NCBI GenBank assembly: GCA_946803715.1
Contig: CAMPET010000409.1
Span: 1 to 13,190, forward strand
Origin: Beroe ovata
Lineage: Eukaryota; Ctenophora; Nuda; Beroida; Beroidae
Length of the DNA: 13,190 nucleotides
Reading direction: 5' to 3'
This document shows, piece after piece, positions 1 to 5,830 of this stretch (positions within the stretch are counted from its first letter, which is position 1; every line of letters begins with the position of its first letter). Position numbers and translations under genes: made by a program. The notes below the pieces were generated by a model that did not search any database, was not told the origin of the DNA, and saw only the letters and a program-made list of their open reading frames with translations.

Positions 1-146
1 AAGAGTTATTTTAGCTTCAACAAAGGTTAAATGGATTGTTTCAATGGCTTTGTAAATGTAGTTGAAATTGAATATCACAAGCTGGAGCAACAGGTTAGGG
101 TAGTGCTGCTGCACTATGGGGCACTTTAAAATATTTGTAGAGCTCC

Positions 147-177
147 AGAATTTCATTTTGCGGCAAAACGAAATTCT
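147..177. repeat. Near-perfect hairpin (14-bp stem, 3-nt loop)
   Basis: The arm 147-160 pairs with 164-177 around a CGG loop, with a single A-C mismatch at 155/169. The AGAATTTC-rTTTTG arm recurs, in part, at 345-357 and 549-565, so the hairpin belongs to a local repeat family. Confidence 0.75.
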
Positions 178-220
178 CGACAGGGTTGTTCCGCGCGCGT
201 TGCGCGTGTGTCGATCGCTG

Positions 221-245
221 ATATATAGTGATATATAGTGATATG
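221..245. repeat. Short tandem repeat, 10-bp unit, 2.5 copies
   Basis: ATATATAGTG is repeated exactly at 221-230 and 231-240, with a partial third copy to 245. It lies inside the mosaic repeat region. Confidence 0.8.
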
Positions 246-700
246 ATAAATCTTGCCGGATATGATGTTATCTAGATAACAGCTGTCCAATGTTTCTTGC
301 GCGCGGCGCGCAAGTTGGCTGTCGATGATAGCCCCTAGCCTGTCGAGAATTTCATTGCGCGCGCGCCGCAAATTATTCTCAGACAATTATTCTCGCGTCA
401 GCTGACTCAGCTGGGCCTAGCATCGCCAGGCAACGCGCAAGAAACAGTGGACAGCTTGAGCTAACATCCGGCAACCGAGTAAGGGTGAAGGGGCGCGCAA
501 CGTATGCACAGACAGGGTCCATATTGTTGATCGATGAATTTGTCGATCGAGAATTTCGTTTTGCGCGGCGCAAACTTATTGATATTCTCAATCTCAGACA
601 GGCGCAGGCTTGCAGTTGCATCAGCGGTTTAGCAATTGCATCGCCAGACAAGGTCCATATATCAATATCATCGATCGCGATCGACAACAGTGGCCAGGCA

Positions 701-988
701 AATCGAGCTCTAAATGGAGCAAAGTGCCCAATCACCAATAATACTAATGATTTGAAAATTAACGGGCGGAGTGGTGGACGCTGAGAGTTATATTGCAGTT
801 GCACATTGACAAACTGAAACTCAGAGTCGGACCTGAGACCGGGAGACACTTTTGGAATTGGTCCGCGGTTTCTCTTGCTAAATCTAATCCTATTTGCCTT
901 GTGGCCCTATAGTGATTAGTGCAGGAGGAAACCGCGTGTTTCTGGGCAGCACACATCATACATGAATACCACGCAAATGGGCCCACAG
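701..988. other. Non-coding stretch without recognisable element
   Basis: Nothing gene-like is seen. A 9-bp inverted pair (CGCGGTTTC at 864-872 and its complement at 928-936) encloses about 55 nt; at this length it could be chance. Confidence 0.4.
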
Positions 989-1033
989 TAAAGTTCGCGC
1001 ATTAGAAGTATGCCGGGCACTCTGTCGCTCTCT
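989..1033 (+). repeat. Interspersed ~45-bp module, copy 1
   Basis: A TAAAGTTCGCGCATT block followed by a GAAGTATGCCGGGCAC block and CTGTCGCTCTCT is shared with 1218-1261 and 2452-2496. Copy 1 differs by one base (TTA rather than TTT) and ends directly at an N (1034). Confidence 0.85.
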
Positions 1034-1113
1034 NCAAGAAACAGTGGACAGATAACATCCGGCAACCGTTTGTAGGATTTTACCCTACCGTCGCGGTGCG
1101 CGCGATTTTCAAT

Positions 1114-1167
1114 CCGCCCCGCCTTGCCAGGGATAAAATCCCGCCCCGCCTTGCCAGGGATAAAATC
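1114..1167. repeat. Perfect 27-bp tandem duplication
   Basis: Bases 1114-1140 and 1141-1167 are identical; the unit includes GCCTTGCCAGGGATAAAATC. Each unit plus the next base pair can fold on GGGAT/ATCCC. The duplicate is flanked by inverted arms (about 1070-1086 and 1183-1199) sharing TTTGTAGGATTT and its complement, so the island has a small foldback or MITE-like structure. Confidence 0.85.
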
Positions 1168-1217
1168 CCGCCAGCAAGGGTGGGGTGAAATCCTACAAAA
1201 GTTCCGTTCACGTTCTT

Positions 1218-1261
1218 TAAAGTTCGCGCATTTGAAGTATGCCGGGCACTCTGTCGCTCTC
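1218..1261 (+). repeat. Interspersed ~45-bp module, copy 2
   Basis: Nearly identical to copies at 989-1033 and 2452-2496. It is followed at once by an N (1262), as is copy 1, then by unrelated sequence. Together with copy 1 it brackets the 27-bp tandem repeat island. Confidence 0.85.
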
Positions 1262-1262
1262 N

Positions 1263-1640
1263 ATATTAGGGAGATCATCTCTTTGTCGATAATTTCCAAT
1301 GAATAATTATCTCTAATTATAACAGTGAGCTATGGGCTATATGTGTTCTGAAGTAGCCTGAGCCACCTGACGCTGCACTTCAATTCTTCCTTTCCTTGAT
1401 CGTCATGCATATATTCTGTTAGATTCTTACAGAATTTCACTCATTTTCTCTTCCTTTATCATGTTCACTGTTCAGTAACTTCTCGCCTGCACTCACTGCC
1501 CAATGGGAAGTACCCATAGAATCAGTGTACATGGAATTAGTGCCCATGAGAATGGTTTACAGTAGGATACCATTTTATTTTGTCTACAGAAACCTGGTTC
1601 CTCAGATAATCTTATTAACTCGGAAACGTGCTTCTTACCG
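1263..1640. other. Non-coding stretch, nothing recognised
   Basis: AT-rich sequence without coding signal, repeat or motif that can be supported. Confidence 0.5.
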
Positions 1641-1712
1641 TATACAATGTACAATGTACATTTTACATTGTATTATGTATTGTACACACAATGTACATTG
1701 TAAATTGTACAC
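1641..1712. repeat. TGTACA/ACAATGTACATTGT-rich palindromic simple sequence
   Basis: Repeated ACAATGTACA and TACATTGTA words in both orientations, including a perfect 14-bp palindrome at 1688-1701. This is self-complementary low-complexity DNA, probably repeat-derived. Confidence 0.7.
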
Positions 1713-1822
1713 TCGACTGCATTATCAATTATGCAATGAATGTTCTCTTGCTCGCATTTGTACACAATACCCGCGTACACATTGTACTATAAACTAACTT
1801 GTTCTGCATATATAGAATTACT

Positions 1823-1884
1823 AATTGTACTTGTATTCATAATTGTACTTGTAGTTGTACTTGTATTAAAATTGCACTTGTATC
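1823..1884. repeat. Degenerate TTGTACTTGTA tandem repeat
   Basis: About four imperfect copies of an AATTGTACTTGTATT-like unit, 12 to 20 nt apart, ending in TTGCACTTGTA. Non-coding simple repeat. Confidence 0.75.
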
Positions 1885-2094
1885 AGCTTCCTGTCATCAT
1901 GTGTATACGTAGTACGTGATTTAATAACATCCATGCTACACAGTGTGCACTGTATAACGCACAGTACATACTATACATGGCCGTGTGTGCGTGTTTATAT
2001 TATAGCGTCCTGTGTTAGCAGTAATATGATCCGTAATTTTCGTTATAATTTCATTCTGTTGCTTCTGAATCAGGATCAGTGTTGCTATGCATGG

Positions 2095-2297
2095 ACTTGC
2101 AGTGGCTTGTATTAGGCTTGCATTGGCTTTGTACTTGCAGTGGCTTGTATTAGGCTTGCAGTGGCTTTGTACTTGCAGTGGCCTGTAGTAGGCTTGCAGT
2201 GGCTTTGTACTTGCAGTGGCTTGGAGTAGGCTTGGAGTAGGCTTGGAGTGGCTTCGTACTCGCCTTGGCTTTGTACTTGCAGTGGCTTGTAGTAGGT
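2095..2297. repeat. 38-bp minisatellite, about five copies
   Basis: Units start with ACTTGCAGTGGC at 2095, 2133, 2171 and 2209, exactly 38 bp apart. The fourth is expanded by repeated GGAGTAGGCTT (next unit at 2258), the fifth is cut to 17 bp, and a partial copy starts at 2275. Within each unit GGCTTG-x-A-x-T recurs, so the 38-mer itself arose from a shorter word. The reverse frames read through it as Gln/Ala/Ser/Lys repeats, which is not evidence of a gene. Confidence 0.9.
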
Positions 2298-2451
2298 CGC
2301 GTGTTGTTGCTTGCAGGACGTCTTGCATTCTTCCTTTTTGTTTATAGAAACACATTCTGTCAACATTTACTCAGTCCCCTCACATTGTGCTCAGGAAATG
2401 GTACTGTATCAGTAGCCTAATTTGCACACAGTATGACATGTTATCGCTTAT

Positions 2452-2496
2452 TAAAGTTCGCGCATTTGAAGTATGCCGGGCACTCTGTCGCTCTCT
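2452..2496 (+). repeat. Interspersed ~45-bp module, copy 3, adjoining E-boxes
   Basis: Matches copy 2 base for base across the shared block, then continues into a CT-rich stretch and two CACGTG boxes (2508-2513, 2520-2525). This suggests that the module is the edge of a promoter-like or transposon-derived unit. Confidence 0.85.
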
Positions 2497-2517
2497 CTGC
2501 GACTGCGCACGTGACAA

Positions 2518-2542
2518 GTCACGTGGTTTTTTCTGGCCAATC
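2518..2542 (-). promoter_or_regulatory. CCAAT-box/E-box composite module, leftward copy
   Basis: On the minus strand, GATTGG (inverted CCAAT) is followed, after 11 bases, by CACGTGAC; the total span is 25 bp, identical to the two rightward copies at 3168 and 3211. A second CACGTG lies at 2508-2513. CCAAT boxes are bound by NF-Y and CACGTG by bHLH-Zip factors (USF, MITF/TFE, MAX). It would suit a leftward promoter, but no gene is visible to the left. Confidence 0.55.
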
Positions 2543-2714
2543 ATGATCGTCGCAGCATGTAGGGGAATGCGCAATACTACGCGCGCGCTAGCTGCTGCTT
2601 GTGGTGTGAAACAAGGCGAAACTCAGAAATATAAGGAAAAGGGATCAAAAATGTGAAAAATTTATCTCCAATTTTTCTACTGAATTTCATCATTATGATT
2701 TCAAATGCTTCACC

Positions 2715-2785
2715 GGGCAGCTGGTGTAGCGGCATGCACCCCAGCTCATCGCACTGAAGCTTGGGGTTCGAATCCCAATGAGAGC
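2715..2785 (+). repeat. tRNA-derived SINE head (pol III A and B boxes)
   Basis: The A box TGGTGTAGCGG (2722-2732) and a consensus B box GGTTCGAATCC (2765-2775) lie 43 bp apart, the spacing of a tRNA gene. A four-pair D stem (2723-2726 with 2737-2740) is intact. The acceptor and anticodon stems do not pair and the T stem has a mismatch, so this is a tRNA-derived SINE head rather than a working tRNA. A body may follow to about 2940; no poly(A), terminal repeat or target duplication was made out. Confidence 0.7.
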
Positions 2786-3167
2786 ACAGATTTTCTGTCA
2801 GTGTAAATTTTGCTGNTGGGTGCATTGGTGTGGGTATGGTGGCGTGGGAAGCCGCCAAAGTCGTCGAATTTGCTGAGATGACGAAATATTTTTCGGCTAA
2901 TTTGCTAATAAAAATGGTTGTTTCCCGGGTAATCTTGGACGCTGAATTGATCTACGATGAATTTTTTGGCCCCATTCGCCCCCCTGAGGCGTTATCTCGC
3001 ACTTTACCTTCTAAAACTGTGATTTTCGTGTTATACACACTGTTACAGGTACTGTATATCAGGGCATGGGTGTAACTACTCATATTGCCACATTCCAGAC
3101 ATTTTTACAGAGAGACCGTGGGACTGAGAAAGTAACTACTCCGCTCTCTCAGCTTGCGGTGCGCACT

Positions 3168-3235
3168 GATTGGTTGGGTTTTGTCACGTGACGGAGAGAC
3201 GCAGCGCGCCGATTGGCTGTTGCGTATCACGTGAC
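3168..3235 (+). promoter_or_regulatory. Duplicated CCAAT-box/E-box promoter module, rightward
   Basis: Two modules, 3168-3192 and 3211-3235, each have GATTGG and TCACGTGAC with exactly 16 bases from one start to the other, and are themselves 43 bp apart. The region is CpG-richer than its surroundings. This matches known NF-Y plus bHLH-Zip (USF/MITF-type) promoter grammar. The nearest rightward gene is the RepHel ORF 2.6 kb away; a link would require an intron. Confidence 0.65.
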
Positions 3236-3710
3236 AGTGCGCGTGACCAGGCATATAGTGGTAGGGGAATGGAATGTGGGACAGTGGTGTGCGATGTGTA
3301 ATAGTGATACGTCCGTTGTCATTTTACACCTTGCGTGGTTTTGTTTCGTTGTGGGAAAAATGTCGCTATACTGTTACCGCTCCTTTTTCCGGAGTTTTTC
3401 CTATCCCAATATTCTGTACTTTGTATCGGTCCTAGAAACATAGATCGGTTTACCCCTTGGGTGTTTAATCCGTATTACACTAATCCCTGTGTGTAACTAA
3501 TTACTGGTTGGAATGTAGAAACTCATTAACTATGGAATGTTGCAGGCTTATCTCTAGAGGGGACGGATTAATTCACGGTTTCTGTAGTTTGTTACGTTGC
3601 TGTTTCAATCATCCTCTGTTTCTTTAATAAATGAAATCATGTAATGTTACATATAGTCACTAAACTGTGTTTTTCGGCCCATACTGTAGTTTTAATATTT
3701 TCCCGACGAC
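3236..3710. other. Non-coding stretch after the CCAAT/E-box promoter
   Basis: No credible protein. One AATAAA (3626-3631) is present and could end a short transcript starting at the promoter, but nothing else supports this. Confidence 0.35.
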
Positions 3711-3724
3711 GTAACCATGGTAAC
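3711..3724. promoter_or_regulatory. Palindromic RFX X-box
   Basis: GTAACCATGGTAAC is a perfect 14-bp palindrome and fits the RFX consensus (GTNRCC-N2-RGYAAC). RFX factors control ciliary and other genes in animals and fungi. A possible small exon with donor-like GTAAGA (3833) and AAGGTGAGG (3845) lies about 110-130 bp downstream. A function here is inferred only from the site. Confidence 0.5.
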
Positions 3725-4042
3725 ATCCCGTGTAGTAGTACTGTTTCTGTCCCGTGAAAGCTGAGAAGAGTCAGTAGAGACGATAGGAAGATACGGGGAT
3801 CATGACATCAAGTACAAGGTTCAGTTATTCGTGTAAGATAGAGCAAGGTGAGGTTTTTTAATAGTGTCTTCACTATTTAACACTGATATGAATTTCTATG
3901 ACTGACTAACACAGTGTTTCTCAGTGTTCCTGCTATTCAGTACGGGAGATGAGGCATGGAGAGAATAGAGAGGACTGCTACGCTGCTATCTCGCTGTATA
4001 CGGTACTTCTCTTATTGTAGGGTACTTATATTCATCAAATCA
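3725..4042. other. Non-coding stretch with splice-donor-like sites
   Basis: Holds GTAAGA at 3833 and GTGAGG at 3848, both reasonable donors, and a TTATTGTAG acceptor-like site near 4019. A short exon (starting with ATG at 3802) could be drawn, but joining it to the acceptor at 5808 leads to a stop, so it could only be untranslated leader or a separate uORF. Confidence 0.3.
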
Positions 4043-5000
4043 GGTATGTGCTACTCTTCTTGCTGCATTGACAATATCCATATTTCAATGCTATCTATGC
4101 GGGATGGGCACTGACACAACCTCTGTTCAGGTGCATCGATCCTGGGGTAAACAGGGGGGACAGGGGAAGTACGAGTCAATCAGCGTGGTCAACGACATGA
4201 AGAGCAGTCGAAATAACTACTGGGGTTTGTGGGTGCGGATTACAAGGTTTGTCTCACTTTACGTTGGGGGGCGGGCTGGAGTTTTGGGTAATAATTTGTG
4301 CAATTATCAACACTGTGTTACTTCAGTGCAGTCACGACACATTGCTTAGCTGTCTTATTCAGACTACAGATCGCTGACATTGAGTGCTGAGGAAGAGGTA
4401 AATGTTCACGACTGTATTATTTGCTGTGTTGATAAATTCCCACTCTGTAATGTCAGCAATAGTGAATAGACACTGACACAATGTTAACGCAGGTACTCTG
4501 TGATCAAGGATATAGAGATACATACTATACGACTGTGGTGTATGGGTGCTCATAACAAGGTTTGTAACGTAGAATGAAAGCATCGATTGATCAGTCTGAT
4601 GTCAATTAATCGTATAATTAACACTCAGTTACTTCAGCGCATCCACGACAAACACACACACACTTCGATTGCTCAACTGTCTCATCATAGCGCTGATGAC
4701 TACGTGGTAAATATGATTTCAATGATCTGGGGTGATATTATTTCGATCTCTCCACATCAGGTGTGGTACTAATAGTCTTGCTGTTTCAGGACCCGGACAT
4801 ACGGAGTGAGGGGGTGACAACAGCAGATTGACAAGAGGGGGCAGGGTGGGGGACTTCACACGGACTCTATACGAACTCGGTGCTACTGTCAGATTACAAA
4901 GTGTAATCTGTCGTGAGTTGTCTGTCTGTGATTGTGTGTGTTTGTTGTCGTTTTACAAACCAATTCACGACCTAATTGAAGATACATCTTTTCATTCATC
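4043..5000. repeat. Strongly diverged ~355-bp tandem repeat, about 2.6 copies
   Basis: Ordered matches recur: GGTATGTG at 4043, GGTAAATG at 4397 and GGTGTGG at 4760; TTGCTG at 4060, 4421 and 4778; CACTGACACA at 4109 and 4471; ACAAGGTTTGT near 4242 and 4555; TTACTTCAG followed by CACGACA at 4318 and 4629. The second copy has lost about 50 bp in its middle. The third copy is weakest, with a G-rich block and AATTCACGAC. This was judged by eye and needs a dot plot. Confidence 0.5.
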
Positions 5001-5049
5001 TGCTGCTGGCAAAAGGGTACTGAATTGGTTTGTACAGTCGTCTTAGTTT

Positions 5050-5478
5050 GATTAATGACTATACTGAATGTAATTGATTAACAAAGGTTCAGGGGTCGGT
5101 TCTATCATGAGTCAGAATTATTTTTATAACCATTTGCCTCTTTAAGATCTATAGAGGTTGACGCGCGGCCGTGATTAAACGCAGACTTCAGTTGAGCGTG
5201 TAAATTTAGTTCATGTTAACATAAGCTATGATAAGTAAAAGTTTAAATTACACGAATTTTCCCATTCAGAGTTTCTGAGTTTATTAATTGTGGCGGCGGT
5301 ATTTATATGTATATTTCAATAGTAATTATTATTGATGGACCGATTTCTGAACCTCCTATAGCACCCTTATCAAATTAACGTTATAAGCTACTGCATTCTA
5401 TAGATTAAAATGATAAAATAATTCCTTTATCGGTAAAATCAGTTGGGGTTCTGATTTTATTGACGAGTAGTCGTGTCT
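5050..5478. other. Non-coding AT-rich stretch, nothing recognised
   Basis: No coding signal. An A|TCTATAGAGG sequence (TC at 5148) would fit a Helitron 5' end placed after an A, but without a second copy it cannot be told from chance. Confidence 0.35.
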
Positions 5479-5622
5479 GTCACTGTTACAATGCATGATG
5501 CATTTGTTACGGCGAGGTATCTTAGATTTGGCCGATACCCATGTACTGTAGTGTCAGTGTTACAATGCATGATGCTTTTATTACGGCGAGGTATCTTAGA
5601 TTTGGCCGATACCCATGTAGTG
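5479..5622. repeat. 74-bp tandem duplication
   Basis: The first copy (5479-5552) and second copy (5553-5622) share TTACAATGCATGATGC, TTACGGCGAGGTATCTTAG and GGCCGATACCCATGTA with only a few differences. GGTATC and GATACC within each unit can pair as a small hairpin. The high identity implies a recent duplication. It lies 209 bp before the RepHel ATG. Confidence 0.9.
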
Positions 5623-5789
5623 TGTGTGTTATGTCATCGAAAGTTTCATTTGTGACAGAGCACGGGTAGGCTTCATTTTTGTGAAGATCTATTCTGAATT
5701 TCTATACTATTGAATGAATGATTGTTATGATATTCGATTCTTTGAAATGCCTGGAGAAATCCTGTTATAACAATTTGATATATCAAGAA

Positions 5790-5808
5790 TACTAATCAGT
5801 TGTTACAG
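5790..5808 (+). other. Candidate branchpoint and 3' splice acceptor upstream of the RepHel ORF
   Basis: A TACTAAT sequence (5790-5796), close to the branchpoint consensus, is followed by a short T-containing stretch and TTACAG ending at 5808. This would make an acceptor about 13 nt past the branch adenine, 22 nt before the RepHel ATG. The pyrimidine tract is weak. If used, the coding exon would be joined to an untranslated exon upstream. An AG-only coincidence is possible. Confidence 0.35.
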
Positions 5809-5810
5809 TC

Positions 5811-5822
5811 ATGGCTAGCTAA
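5811..5822 (+). promoter_or_regulatory. Minimal upstream ORF (Met-Ala-Ser-stop) before the RepHel start
   Basis: An ATG at 5811 has G at -3 and G at +4, a strong Kozak context, but opens only four codons ending in TAA at 5820-5822. The RepHel ATG follows 8 nt later with a weaker context (G at -3, C at +4). If the transcript includes this segment, the uORF would be expected to reduce initiation at the main start. Its presence in the mRNA is not shown. Confidence 0.5.
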
Positions 5823-5830
5823 GGCACGCG

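Larger units (their letters stand above)
147..700. repeat. Mosaic of shuffled short repeats, non-coding
   Basis: No convincing gene is present. A GTCGAGAATTTCrTT motif occurs inverted at 170-182 and direct at about 342-355; a related form with an ATC inserted lies near 542-560. A second module, with a TGTCCA-x-TGTTTCTTGC core next to TTGCCGGAT-TTA, lies inverted at 252-300 and direct at 437-478, and is seen again at 1035-1068. A GGTCCATAT-ATCGATCG block occurs near 514 and near 652. GCGC-rich tracts and 10-bp ATATATAGTG repeats are interspersed. The repeat pairs have different centres, so this is not one simple terminal-inverted-repeat element. It looks like nested or rearranged debris of non-autonomous transposons. 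Confidence 0.55.

Noticed and set aside
379-849. 156-codon minus-strand ORF (and overlapping 99-codon plus-strand ORF at 485-784)
   Set aside because: Both lie in the shuffled repeat mosaic, show no domain or family resemblance and overlap each other; likely chance.
916-1299. 127-codon minus-strand ORF with a doubled FIPGKAGRD peptide
   Set aside because: The peptide repeat is just the translation of the 27-bp DNA duplication (a multiple of three), and the frame crosses ambiguous bases.
2095-2297. CRISPR-like regular repeats
   Set aside because: Units are contiguous without spacers and the context is eukaryotic; it is a minisatellite.
1936-2366. Minus-strand ORFs with Gln/Ala/Ser/Lys repeats
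   Set aside because: Produced by the 38-bp minisatellite read in two frames; no independent coding evidence.
2715-2785. Functional tRNA gene
   Set aside because: Acceptor and anticodon stems do not pair and the T stem has a mismatch, although promoter boxes are intact.
3213-3443. 76-codon plus-strand ORF after the CCAAT/E-box promoter
   Set aside because: It starts inside the promoter motif, has no recognisable domain and an odd composition; no support beyond being open.
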